Part shown: positions 8,483 to 16,518 of the stretch, in pieces | How the letters are laid out: each line of letters starts with the position of its first letter | Position numbering within the stretch: position 1 is the first letter of the stretch | NCBI GenBank assembly: GCA_029893765.1 | Contig: JARXZD010000001.1 | Coordinates: 59,796 to 123,795 of the forward strand | Direction of reading: 5' to 3' | DNA length: 64,000 nt | Source of the DNA: Bacilli bacterium PM5-9 | GTDB taxonomy: Bacteria > Bacillota_I > Bacilli_A > JAJDGJ01 | The notes under the pieces: generated by a model | Told to the model about the DNA's origin: nothing | What the model saw: only the letters and a program-made list of their open reading frames with translations | Databases searched by the model: none | Made by a program: the position numbers and the translations under genes

Positions 8483-9410
8483 TGATGATTTTTCTCCTTA
8501 TCCATACAAGTTTGCCTTCATTTACAAGATGATGGCATACACCTTTTTTGATTTTTCCGCTTATCCAATAAGGTGAGGAACTAAGTATGTAGTTTGTTAC
8601 TGGGGCGACAACTGCTTGATCCATAACGGCAAGCATGCACTCATAACCATTTTGGTGCGTTCGCCTTGCAGTGTCCTTGACACCGTTGAAGGTTTCGTCC
8701 TTTAATACATCAAATTGACCTGTCAGGCTATTACCCTTTAATTCCAATACGCCACGTCGAATTGTTTCTGCGGCGTAAAAATCAATGCGCCGGTCATCTA
8801 AGTCATCTGAGTAATCAGAAAAAGAGGAGAGGTCATCTACCGAAAAAGAATTTATTCCCTCAGCATCTCCATATGCAAGGCACAGTTCGTCAATATATAT
8901 TTGTTCATCCTGAGTCACTACCTTTGGAACCGGCACATTTGTCGGGCTAGGTAGTGCTTTTATTTTTTCTTGGATATCATCAATCAGCTTCAAATCAATT
9001 TCTGATTGGTGTGCTTCTAGCGAAACAGGAGAGGCGTTTACTATATTCAGAACAATGCTTTCTAACAAGTCGGCACACGCAGTTGACGGATCATCACTTG
9101 TTATATCAAAGCTGTCCAGCCAGGCTACAACATTATCGTAGGAATCAGACTCGTCCATTCTTCTCCATATCCAATCAGAGAATTTTTCCTTGTCGCGATG
9201 GTTGTAGAGGAATTGGGCTTCTTTCGGCTGAATCGTGCGACTTCCTTTGATATACCGGTATTTTGTATCAGGCTTTCTCTTCAGTAGTATACAGGAGTCC
9301 ATAGCAGCATCTTCTATAAAGTTACCAATGAGTTCCGTGAAAAAATCAGGATCAGATTTTCCATATGAAATGTATGGCGAAAGACCTGAAGCATATTCAG
9401 AAAATGTCAT
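8475..9410 (-). CDS. ABC-3C C-terminal-domain protein
   Basis: A 311-residue protein and the first gene of the leftward ABC-3C transcript. Residues about 205-311 match the ABC-3C C-terminal domain: RRIDFYAAETIRRGVLE, then PVTNYILSSSPYW and CHHLVNEGKLVWIRR. The N-terminal half is acidic and unrecognised, and in this family it would be the variable effector or sensor part. The start ATG is preceded by AGGAGGTCAAG on the minus strand. Upstream lies a cluster of phased GTCC repeats (9429-9479) that may be the operator. Confidence 0.7.
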   Translation of the reverse strand: MTFSEYASGLSPYISYGKSDPDFFTELIGNFIEDAAMDSCILLKRKPDTKYRYIKGSRTIQPKEAQFLYNHRDKEKFSDWIWRRMDESDSYDNVVAWLDSFDITSDDPSTACADLLESIVLNIVNASPVSLEAHQSEIDLKLIDDIQEKIKALPSPTNVPVPKVVTQDEQIYIDELCLAYGDAEGINSFSVDDLSSFSDYSDDLDDRRIDFYAAETIRRGVLELKGNSLTGQFDVLKDETFNGVKDTARRTHQNGYECMLAVMDQAVVAPVTNYILSSSPYWISGKIKKGVCHHLVNEGKLVWIRRKIINE

Positions 9411-9428
9411 AAGACTTCTTGACCTCCT

Positions 9429-9479
9429 GTCCGAAATTTACCCACTGTCCAAGAGCGTCCGATAGTGTCCGTCCAGTCC
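9429..9479 (-). promoter_or_regulatory. Phased GTCC repeat cluster upstream of the ABC-3C operon
   Basis: Six GTCC units lie in 51 bp, 19-70 bp upstream of the first ABC-3C start codon. Three are spaced exactly 10 bp apart (9447, 9457, 9467), with others at 9429, 9471 and 9476. Face-of-helix spacing suggests a regulator-binding array. The rest of the 309-bp stretch 9411-9719 shows no gene. Confidence 0.4.
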
Positions 9480-9719
9480 GATTTTTAAAATAGCGATTTT
9501 GCTAAATTGGTATATGTAAGAGGGCCGGTAGGAAATCGCGATCAAGCCTAGGGACAGAATATTCTGCAATGGGCAGCATGCATACAACTATTGTATCAAA
9601 TCCAGAGCGTGATTTCTACACTTTTTACAAAATAAAATCATGTTATCACACAAGAAAATTTGCGAAAGTAAAAATAAGATTTTCTTGCAGTGAGATTTGA
9701 ATGAAAGGAGGAAATGCAA

Positions 9720-9863
9720 ATGGCAAAGTTTAATACGAAACAAACATCAAAAAGAGTTGCATCAAAAGCAAGCAAAATTCTTAGTGATGGACGCTACAGC
9801 AAGAAATCTAAATCAGTTGCTGGCAGTGCTTTAAGTCAAACTAGACCAAGCAAGAAAAAGTAA
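9720..9863 (+). CDS. Small basic protein of 47 residues
   Basis: An ATG at 9720 behind AAAGGAGG opens a 47-codon frame ending at 9863. The product is rich in Lys, Ser and Ala (SKRVASKASKI, then KSVAGSALSQ and a KKK end), with no membrane segment. I recall similar tiny proteins scattered in phage and defence contexts, but I know no function. It lies divergent from the ABC-3C operon, at the border between the defence block and the phage early genes. Nucleic-acid binding is plausible from charge alone. Confidence 0.7.
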   Translation: MAKFNTKQTSKRVASKASKILSDGRYSKKSKSVAGSALSQTRPSKKK

Positions 9864-9980
9864 TTTTTAGAACAAATGATAGGTAGAGACAGATTTGAAC
9901 AATCAGCCTACCTAGCCTCCCTAAGGGAGAAGTTTATCTAGAGCGATTATCGCTCAATAAAATCAATCTCAAAGTCCTAG

Positions 9981-10082
9981 TGCGCATACGGACGGCGGGA
10001 TGCATAAGAGTTCAGAACACAGTGATAAAGACTGTGTTTGGAATGAAGATGCACCCACCGTACTTTCGTGTGCCTTTTTTTA
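9981..10082 (+). ncRNA. Structured RNA candidate ending in a U-tract
   Basis: A long imperfect outer stem (ACGG, GGG and TGCAT at 9992-10005 against ATGCA, CCC and CCGT at 10049-10061) encloses a perfect 8-bp hairpin (AACACAGT 10016-10023, ACTGTGTT 10031-10038). Further pairing outside the stem (GCATACG with CGTGTGC) leads into eight T's at 10074-10081. It could be a small regulatory RNA or a complex leader terminator upstream of the early operon. It matches no family I can name. Confidence 0.45.
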
Positions 10083-10091
10083 GGACAAGCG

Positions 10092-10125
10092 GAGTCTGTG
10101 GTCATCTTCACCGCAGGCTCTTTTT
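10092..10125 (+). terminator. Intrinsic terminator upstream of the sigma-like gene
   Basis: GAGTCTGTGGT (10092-10102) pairs with ACCGCAGGCTC (10110-10120) over 11 bp with G-U pairs, followed by five T's. With the hairpin at 10129-10154 it makes a leader that could attenuate early transcription. Confidence 0.65.
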
Positions 10126-10128
10126 GTA

Positions 10129-10154
10129 TTCCGCCGCCCAATGACTAGGCGGAA
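10129..10154 (+). promoter_or_regulatory. Hairpin beside the ribosome binding site of the sigma-like gene
   Basis: TTCCGCC (10129-10135) pairs with GGCGGAA (10148-10154). The right arm abuts the AAGGAAT ribosome-binding region of the gene starting at 10166, so folding could limit translation. Confidence 0.4.
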
Positions 10155-10165
10155 AGGAATACTTT

Positions 10166-10714
10166 ATGAAGATTCGAGTTTTATATGAAGACAACATCAA
10201 AAACGGTCACAAGAACTACACCACTATTGAAATCCCAGACGGAGATTACAGCGTCATGCTAGACATCGATTATGAACAACGTCTTGCAGAAGCAAAGCCT
10301 GAAAAGAAAGCTGAGGTGAAACGCTGCGAGACTCTACAGGAAATGTTCGACCTCATGAACAACAAGGAATACAACCATTGGCGCCGCTACCATAGGCACC
10401 TTGGCAATCCAAAGACTCCATATCGTAAAGATGATCAGGCTGAAGATAAAACTGATGTCATGGATACTTTCGCTGATAACTCTCAGGAGATAGAACGTGT
10501 TAATCAAGATGAATACGAAGATGTCTGCCTATGGATACGCAAGACTCTCGGTAAAAAGCAGGATTGGGCAGATATGTTTATCGCTGTACGCATAGACGGG
10601 ATGTCAATCCGTGAGTATGCCAATTACATCGGTGCAGATGAAAACAATATCACTCAGAAATTAAAACGAGCAACAAAAAAAATAGAAAAAGAATATCCGA
10701 ATCGTCAGATTTGA
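10166..10714 (+). CDS. Phage sigma-70 region 4-like regulator
   Basis: A 182-residue protein with a C-terminal sigma region-4-like helix-turn-helix (about 120-180: IAVRIDGMSIREYANYIG and KLKRATKKI). The N-terminal half is charged and lacks sigma region 2, so it is more likely a phage transcription regulator with a sigma-like HTH than a full sigma factor. It opens the rightward early operon after a leader with two or three hairpins. Its stop codon is inside the first copy of the three-copy hairpin motif. Confidence 0.7.
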   Translation: MKIRVLYEDNIKNGHKNYTTIEIPDGDYSVMLDIDYEQRLAEAKPEKKAEVKRCETLQEMFDLMNNKEYNHWRRYHRHLGNPKTPYRKDDQAEDKTDVMDTFADNSQEIERVNQDEYEDVCLWIRKTLGKKQDWADMFIAVRIDGMSIREYANYIGADENNITQKLKRATKKIEKEYPNRQI

Positions 10715-10746
10715 CCTTTTCCCGTGGCTACTAGGTAAGAGGTCAA
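10711..10746 (+). ncRNA. Conserved phage hairpin, copy 1
   Basis: A 10-bp stem, TTGACCTTTT (10711-10720) with AAGAGGTCAA (10737-10746, one G-U), closes a 16-nt loop CCCGTGGCTACTAGGT. The loop and the upstream TCAGATT recur at 42109 and 46402. There is no U-tract, so this copy is not a plain terminator. It overlaps the sigma-like stop codon and precedes rha by 32 bp. Confidence 0.65.
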
Positions 10747-10778
10747 GGCCTCCCAAAAATTATAAGGGGGTAATTCTG

Positions 10779-11447
10779 ATGAGAGAATTAATACCTAAAG
10801 ACAAATATGGTGTGTTTGCCGACACCAAGGATACGGCAAGAGTGGATAGTTTGTTTGTGGCAGAGTTCTTTGTAAAACGTCATGATCATGTTATCCGAGA
10901 TATTAGAAAAATCACTGACCCCAAATCTGGGTTGAGTGAAGATTTCATCCAGACAAACTTTAAAGCTGATTCTTATAAGGATAGCACTGGCAGAAAATTA
11001 CCTTGTTACTTCATGACCCGTGATGGCTTCACCATGTTGGTTATGGGATATACCGGGCAGAAAGCAATGAAGTTCAAAGAATTATACATCAAACGCTTTA
11101 ATGAAATGGAACAGTTTATTAGAACACTTGTTTCAGCTCGTAAGGAGTTTCCTTTACTGACTGACAACATTAAGTTACTTCATGAAAATCCAAAGCCATA
11201 TCACTTCAGTAATGAATGCGACATGATTAACCGTATCGTCACAGGGATGTCTGCAAAGCAATTTAGAACTGCAAACGGTATTGAAAAAGGTAAAAGTATC
11301 CGCCCTTACCTTTCAGATGAGCAGATTACGTTGCTTGAGACTTTACAAAAAGTAGATGTGGGCTTATTAGTAGCTGTCCCAGATTATCAGCAGCGTAAGC
11401 GTCATCTGGAATGGTACAAGCTGAAGTTGGAAGAGAACAAAAATTAA
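10779..11447 (+). CDS. Rha-family phage antirepressor/regulatory protein
   Basis: A 222-residue protein. Residues about 20-115 are the Rha domain (VAEFFVKRHDHVIRDIRK, then SYKDSTGRKLPCYFMTRDGFTMLVMGYTG). The C-terminal 100 residues are a second, ORF6C-like domain. Rha proteins interfere with phage growth in some hosts or act as antirepressors; DNA binding by the N-terminal domain is family knowledge. RBS AAGGGGG lies 9 bp before the ATG. It is followed by a tightly packed early gene run. Confidence 0.88.
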   Translation: MRELIPKDKYGVFADTKDTARVDSLFVAEFFVKRHDHVIRDIRKITDPKSGLSEDFIQTNFKADSYKDSTGRKLPCYFMTRDGFTMLVMGYTGQKAMKFKELYIKRFNEMEQFIRTLVSARKEFPLLTDNIKLLHENPKPYHFSNECDMINRIVTGMSAKQFRTANGIEKGKSIRPYLSDEQITLLETLQKVDVGLLVAVPDYQQRKRHLEWYKLKLEENKN

Positions 11448-11461
11448 GGAGGGCAATCATT

Positions 11462-11683
11462 ATGTTTTATGTGAAAGAAAGATTGAGCGATACTCTGGAG
11501 ATATCCACCCAAATAACAGATGAGAATGTGTTTTGCCATTGTCCTATATGTGGCTCTGAGGTGTCAGTAGATATCGCAGAAATCCTAAGCGATGGCGAAA
11601 GTGATTTATTTGGTACTGCAATATATTGTAGCGTATGTAGCAAAAAGACTAGAGTCGGAGGTAGCTATGATGAACATAAATAA
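11462..11683 (+). CDS. Small zinc-ribbon protein
   Basis: A 73-residue protein starting at 11462 behind AAGGAGGG (an upstream open frame has no RBS). Two CxxC pairs, CPIC at about 27-30 and CSVC at 57-60, suggest a zinc ribbon. It overlaps the next gene by 17 bp. Its function is unknown; such proteins are frequent in phage early operons and may bind nucleic acid. Confidence 0.65.
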   Translation: MFYVKERLSDTLEISTQITDENVFCHCPICGSEVSVDIAEILSDGESDLFGTAIYCSVCSKKTRVGGSYDEHK

Positions 11684-12104
11684 ATTCAATGCTGAAGGCT
11701 ATCATGACCCAACTCCCCATGCAGCACTAACTAATATAACCCGTGAGGAAAAGGCAGCAACTAAAGCTGCCTTTAAGCCCTTAGTCTATATCTGCTCTCC
11801 CTTTAGTGGGGATATCGAAAACAATAACAAGCGAACACGTGCATTTTGCAGATTTGCTTTAGATAAAGGAAATATTCCTCTGGCTCCCCACCTCATGTTC
11901 CCTCAGTTTATGAATGACAGCAATGAGGAAGAACGTGACCTGGCACTTTTCATGGACATTATCTTGATGGGAAAATGTCAAGAAGTATGGGTTCTGGGTA
12001 ATGTTATTTCTAGAGGTATGCGTATTGAAATTGAGAAGGCAAAGAAACGCAGACAACCAATTAGATATTTCAATAAAGATTTCGAGGAGGTAGAGACTCT
12101 ATGA
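11667..12104 (+). CDS. Nucleoside 2-deoxyribosyltransferase-like protein (DUF4406/DUF7768 type)
   Basis: About 145 residues, starting at ATG ATG behind GGAGG. The fold signature includes YICSPFSGDIENN, PLAPHLMFPQF and MGKCQEVWVLG followed by MRIEIEKA, which is the nucleoside deoxyribosyltransferase-like family often carried by phages. It may act in nucleotide salvage or signalling, but the substrate is not predictable. It overlaps the VapE-type gene by four bases (ATGA). Confidence 0.75.
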   Translation: MMNINKFNAEGYHDPTPHAALTNITREEKAATKAAFKPLVYICSPFSGDIENNNKRTRAFCRFALDKGNIPLAPHLMFPQFMNDSNEEERDLALFMDIILMGKCQEVWVLGNVISRGMRIEIEKAKKRRQPIRYFNKDFEEVETL

Positions 12105-14458
12105 AAATAGCATACGGTAATAGCCGAATGGATAAAAAGTGGAAAAACACAGATATCAGCTGGGAGGATTTCTGCTCCCGTGTTAAGACCACACAACGTA
12201 CCACCGAAACTGTGGAAGAATACCGCAAGATGAGAAAAGGCGGTCAGGATTCCATAAAGGACGTAGGTGGCTTTGTTGGTGGTCACTTAAAAGATGGCAG
12301 ACGTAAAAAAGGTAATGTGCTTTCACGCTCTATGCTAACTCTTGATATGGATTATGGAACAAGTGGTATTTGGGAAGAAATCTCTACATTCTTCCCTTAC
12401 CAGTGCTGTATTTATTCTACCCATAAACATACTCCAGAAAGTCCAAGGCTTAGACTGATCATTCCTCTTTCCCGTGATATCGGGGAGGAGGAATATGCGG
12501 CAGTGAGCCGAATGGTGGCCAAGGAAATTGGCATCGATCTATTTGATGATACGACCTATGAACCGGAGAGGTTGATGTATTGGCCCTCCACTTCAAGAAA
12601 CGGTCAGTTTGTATATGAAGAAAAGGACGGCTCACACCTAGACCCGGATGTGTTTTTAAATAAATACGATGATTGGCGAGATACCAGCACCTGGCCCGTA
12701 TCATCAAGGCAGTCAGAAGTATTTGACCGTTCATTAAAAGAACAAGCCGATCCATTATCCAAGGATGGTGTTATCGGCACTTTTTGTCGTACTTATTCCA
12801 TCAGTACTGCAATCGATAAGTTCCTAAAGGATGTATATGAGCCCTCAGCAATGACTAGTCGCTATGATTATATCCCGGCTGATTCTAGTGCCGGTGTCAT
12901 CCTCTATGATGATAAGTTTGCCTATTCTCACCACGCAACAGATCCTGCAAGTGGAAAGTTACTCAATGCCTTTGACCTTGTTCGGATTCATAAGTTTGGT
13001 CATTTAGATGATCGAGCGACAGAAAGCACACCTCCAAGTAAACTCCCATCCTTTATCAATATGTGTGAGTTTGCTATTAAAGATGATGAAGTTAAGGTGC
13101 AGTTTACGAAAGAGCGGATGGAACAGGCAACAATCGAATTCAATGAGGATACCTGGCAGACAGCGCTTGAACTTGATAAGCAAGGAAAGATTAAAGACAC
13201 CTTGGATAATATCGTTCTCATCATCCGTAACGATTCAGAACTAGAATCTATTGCTTTTAATAAGCATCGTGATGGAATCGATGCAAGAGACGGACTGCCG
13301 TGGGAACAGATGAAGGGTGGCTGGAATGATTCAGATAATGCCGCCCTTAAGGTTTATCTATCTAACAAATATGGCATTTACTCCCCAACCAAAACAAAGG
13401 ACGCAATATTAGCAGTCGCAGCAGAGCGTTCCTATCATCCCATCAAAGAATACCTGGATCATTTATCAGAATGGGATGGCATCGACCGCGTTGAAACCTT
13501 GTTGATTGATTACTTCAATGCAACAGATAATTCCTATACCAGAGCCGTTACTAGAAAAATGATGGTGGCAGCAGTCGCTAGAATTGTTCAACCTGGTACG
13601 AAATTCGACAGCGTTTTGATTCTAAATGGCCCTCAAGGCATCGGTAAGTCTACCTTCTTTGCAAAGCTTGCTGGTGATTGGTTTTCCGATAGCTTAACCC
13701 TCACGGATATGAAAGATAAGGCAGGTCCTGAAAAGCTTCAAGGCTACTGGATCCTAGAATTAGGTGAACTGGCTGGTATGCGAAAAACCGATGTGGAGGT
13801 TGTGAAATCCTTCATCTCAAGGTCAGATGACAAGTATCGTGCCAGTTATGGTGTGAACGTTGAAAGTCATCCTCGTCAATGTATTATTGTCGGCTCTACC
13901 AATGCAGAGAGCGGATTTCTAAGAGATATAACTGGTAACCGCAGGTTCTGGCCAGTCCGTATTAGCGGTGATGGCAAAAGAAAAGCATGGCAGATGTCTA
14001 TATACGATGTGGAACAGATTTGGGCAGAAACTTTGGTACTTTATGGGAAGGGTGAAAAGCTCTATTTAGAGGGCAGTGATGTAGAGTTGGCAACGAATGA
14101 GCAGGCAGATGCCATGGAGAGTGATGAGCGAGAAGGGCTTGTTCGCACTTACCTCGATACACTTTTACCCGATGACTGGAATGACCTGTCCTTATACGAG
14201 CGAAGAAACTACCTAAACGGTAGTGAATTTGGTGGGGAATCCCGTGTCGGTACGGTTGAACGTACGCTTGTTTGCAATATGGAAATTTGGTGCGAATGCT
14301 TTGGAAGGGATGCCTCCGCCATGAAACCTGCAGACTCCTATGCCATAGCAGGCATTATGAAAAAGATTAATGGGTGGAACAAGTACCAAGGGAACAAGAA
14401 CGGAACAAGTAATTTTCCCCTTTACGGTAGGCAACGTTGTTACGAGAAGAATGAGTAA
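12101..14458 (+). CDS. VapE-type phage primase-helicase
   Basis: A 785-residue replication protein. The N-terminal third looks like a primase/polymerase-type domain of the kind fused to VapE proteins (with SMLTLDMDYG and IIPLSRDIGEEEY). The C-terminal virulence-associated E domain is an SF3-like helicase with Walker A GPQGIGKS near residue 510 and a downstream CIIVGSTN and ITGNRRFWPV. Such proteins start phage replication. The last codons and the 200 bp after them hold repeated GGAACAAG words, a possible origin. RBS GAGGAGG precedes the ATG. Confidence 0.88.
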   Translation: MKIAYGNSRMDKKWKNTDISWEDFCSRVKTTQRTTETVEEYRKMRKGGQDSIKDVGGFVGGHLKDGRRKKGNVLSRSMLTLDMDYGTSGIWEEISTFFPYQCCIYSTHKHTPESPRLRLIIPLSRDIGEEEYAAVSRMVAKEIGIDLFDDTTYEPERLMYWPSTSRNGQFVYEEKDGSHLDPDVFLNKYDDWRDTSTWPVSSRQSEVFDRSLKEQADPLSKDGVIGTFCRTYSISTAIDKFLKDVYEPSAMTSRYDYIPADSSAGVILYDDKFAYSHHATDPASGKLLNAFDLVRIHKFGHLDDRATESTPPSKLPSFINMCEFAIKDDEVKVQFTKERMEQATIEFNEDTWQTALELDKQGKIKDTLDNIVLIIRNDSELESIAFNKHRDGIDARDGLPWEQMKGGWNDSDNAALKVYLSNKYGIYSPTKTKDAILAVAAERSYHPIKEYLDHLSEWDGIDRVETLLIDYFNATDNSYTRAVTRKMMVAAVARIVQPGTKFDSVLILNGPQGIGKSTFFAKLAGDWFSDSLTLTDMKDKAGPEKLQGYWILELGELAGMRKTDVEVVKSFISRSDDKYRASYGVNVESHPRQCIIVGSTNAESGFLRDITGNRRFWPVRISGDGKRKAWQMSIYDVEQIWAETLVLYGKGEKLYLEGSDVELATNEQADAMESDEREGLVRTYLDTLLPDDWNDLSLYERRNYLNGSEFGGESRVGTVERTLVCNMEIWCECFGRDASAMKPADSYAIAGIMKKINGWNKYQGNKNGTSNFPLYGRQRCYEKNE

Positions 14459-14659
14459 GGTCGTTCCTTGTTCTTTAGTTGTTCCTTATGCTTGTTCTCT
14501 TAAAAACCCAGTCATTACCGATGTTCTGGCTTTACTTGAATGAGTGTAACAAGAGTTTTACTACTTAGTAATAAATTAATAAATAGTAGTAGTAAAGCAT
14601 CGTGAGCGTATGTATGCGCGCGTATAGGAAAAAACGTTAAAAGTTGTGCTTGTTGTTCC
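14376..14659. repeat. GGAACAAG repeat cluster with AT-rich inverted repeat: candidate origin
   Basis: GGAACAAG occurs at 14376, 14391 and 14402, inside the end of the primase gene. Complementary CTTGTTC/TTGTTCC words occur at 14467, 14479, 14491 and 14653. Between them is an AT-rich stretch with TTTACTACT and AGTAGTAAA arms (about 14555-14600). The 224-bp gap 14459-14682 has no gene. Iteron-like repeats with an AT-rich unwinding region next to an initiator gene are typical of phage origins; the call is inference. Confidence 0.45.
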
Positions 14660-14682
14660 TGATGAATTGTTGGAGGTCATTT

Positions 14683-14964
14683 ATGCAAGAAAAATATATA
14701 GAACAAAAACTGGTAGCGACAGTAAAAAGCATGGGAGGTATTGCCCCGAAATTTGTGAGTCCTGGAATAGATGGAATGCCCGACCGCATCGTGTTACTTC
14801 CCATGGGAAGAATCGCCTTTGTTGAATGTAAGGCGACAGGGAAAAAGATGCGACCTTTACAAAATAAAAGAAAGAAGCAATTAGAGGCATTAGGCTTTCT
14901 AGTCTATTGCCTTGATGATATAGAACAGATTGGAGGGATACTTAGTGAAATACAAGCCACATGA
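14683..14964 (+). CDS. VRR-NUC domain nuclease
   Basis: A 93-residue stand-alone VRR-NUC endonuclease. The catalytic signature is PGIDGMPDRIVLLPMGRIAF then VECKATG (PD...ExK core at about 30-54). I chose the ATG at 14683 behind GGAGG. Family members process branched DNA and pair with SNF2 helicases in phage replication modules, as here, where the helicase start overlaps this gene by 20 bp. Confidence 0.88.
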   Translation: MQEKYIEQKLVATVKSMGGIAPKFVSPGIDGMPDRIVLLPMGRIAFVECKATGKKMRPLQNKRKKQLEALGFLVYCLDDIEQIGGILSEIQAT

Positions 14965-16297
14965 ATACCAAAGCTATGCCACTGAATTCATTTTATCCTA
15001 TCCGATATCTGCAGTGTTTCTTGAGATGGGTTTAGGGAAAAGTGTGATTACCTTATCTGCCATATTTGATTTGTGTTTAGACAGTTTTCTCGTATGTAAA
15101 GTGCTAGTCATTGCTCCACTTAGAGTAGCAAGGGATACATGGCCTGCCGAAATCAATAAGTGGGATCATCTAAAAGGACTCTCTTATTCAGTGGCAGTGG
15201 GAACGGAAAAAGAAAGAATCGATGCCCTCAAGAAACAATCAACGCTATACATCATCAACCGTGAGAACGTGGATTGGTTGGTTCATAAAAGTGGTATTCC
15301 TTTTCATTTTGATATGGTAGTCATTGATGAATTGTCATCCTTTAAATCTTATGGTGCAAAGCGGTTTAAGAGTCTCCTCAAAGTAAGACCCTCTGTAAAA
15401 AGAATAGTCGGTCTTACCGGTACTCCCTCCAGTAATGGATTGATGGATTTATGGGCAGAGTTTCGTATTCTCGATTTAGGTCAACGGCTAGGCAGGTACA
15501 TCACGCACTACCGTAATACTTACTTTACTCCCGATAAACGAAATGGACAGATTGTATTCTCCTACAAACCATTGGCTGGTGCTGAGGATGAGATATATAG
15601 GCAGATATCGGATATTACCATTTCCATGAAGTCGGCAGATTTCCTTCAAATGCCTGAATGTATGATCAACGAAGTGCCTGTATCCCTAAATGAAAAAGAG
15701 TGGAAGATATACGCTGATTTTAAAGAGGATATGGTCACAAACTTAGGTGATGAGGAAATTGATGCAGTGAATGCGGCAGTGCTATCTGGCAAGCTTCTTC
15801 AGATGGCAAATGGTGCGGTCTACGATAGTGAGAACAAAGCACACATCATTCATGATAAAAAGCTAGATGCCTTGGAAGATTTAATTGAAGGAGCAAATGG
15901 GAAACCAGTTCTTGTTGCTTATTGGTATAAGCATGATTTAGAACGTATCAAAGAGAGATTTCCCGTAAGACAGATTCAGTCATCAAAGGATATTGAAGAT
16001 TGGAATAATAGCAAGATACCCATTGCTGTTATTCATCCAGCCAGTGCAGGTCATGGTCTTAATCTTCAAAGCGGCGGTTCAACGCTTATCTGGTTTGGTC
16101 TGACCTGGTCACTAGAGCTGTATCAGCAAACCAATGCAAGACTTTATAGGCAGGGTCAAAAGGATACAGTTATTGTCCACCACATCATCACCAAAAACAC
16201 CATCGATGAAGACGTGCTGCTTGCACTCACAAAAAAGGAGAAAACTCAAGATGCCTTGATTGATGCGGTAAAGGCGAATTTAGAGGTGATGCGATGA
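14945..16297 (+). CDS. SNF2/DEAD-box family phage helicase
   Basis: A 450-residue SF2 ATPase. Motif I is MGLGKS near residue 27, the DExx box is VIDELSS near 125, LTGTPSS is motif III, and QQTNARLYRQGQ near 395 is motif VI. It likely remodels replication intermediates with the VRR-NUC nuclease. The start is GTG at 14945 with GGAGGG seven bases upstream; an in-frame TTG at 14930 is less likely. Confidence 0.87.
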   Translation: MKYKPHEYQSYATEFILSYPISAVFLEMGLGKSVITLSAIFDLCLDSFLVCKVLVIAPLRVARDTWPAEINKWDHLKGLSYSVAVGTEKERIDALKKQSTLYIINRENVDWLVHKSGIPFHFDMVVIDELSSFKSYGAKRFKSLLKVRPSVKRIVGLTGTPSSNGLMDLWAEFRILDLGQRLGRYITHYRNTYFTPDKRNGQIVFSYKPLAGAEDEIYRQISDITISMKSADFLQMPECMINEVPVSLNEKEWKIYADFKEDMVTNLGDEEIDAVNAAVLSGKLLQMANGAVYDSENKAHIIHDKKLDALEDLIEGANGKPVLVAYWYKHDLERIKERFPVRQIQSSKDIEDWNNSKIPIAVIHPASAGHGLNLQSGGSTLIWFGLTWSLELYQQTNARLYRQGQKDTVIVHHIITKNTIDEDVLLALTKKEKTQDALIDAVKANLEVMR

Positions 16298-16518
16298 CAG
16301 AACCTTATCAAGATTTAGCCAATGCCATTATTTTGATGGCTGTTAAGGATTATAGAGATGCCTTAAAGAAACTAAAAAAACGGCCTAAATATGGACCGGC
16401 ACAAGATATGAAAAACGAGGTGGAGAGGTTCTTCCGCTCTGATTGGTATAGAGAACTTACCTCTGTTGATGGAAACGTCCTAATCAAAAAGCTACAAGCG
16501 GAGGTGAGCGAACAATGA
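16294..16518 (+). CDS. Conserved phage protein, unknown function
   Basis: A 74-residue basic, helical protein (KDYRDALKKLKKRP near the middle) overlapping the helicase stop by four bases and the next gene by four bases, so it is coupled to both. No motif is recognised. A similar small gene follows SNF2 helicases in many Bacillota prophages (recollection). Confidence 0.65.
   Translation: MTEPYQDLANAIILMAVKDYRDALKKLKKRPKYGPAQDMKNEVERFFRSDWYRELTSVDGNVLIKKLQAEVSEQ

Noticed and set aside
6491..9250. Many plus-strand open frames of 60-98 codons opposite the ABC-3C genes
   Set aside because: They are antisense shadows with low-complexity, non-protein-like composition and no RBS.
11859..12286. Minus-strand frames opposite the DUF4406-like and VapE genes
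   Set aside because: No RBS, hydrophobic random composition, fully inside coupled plus-strand genes.
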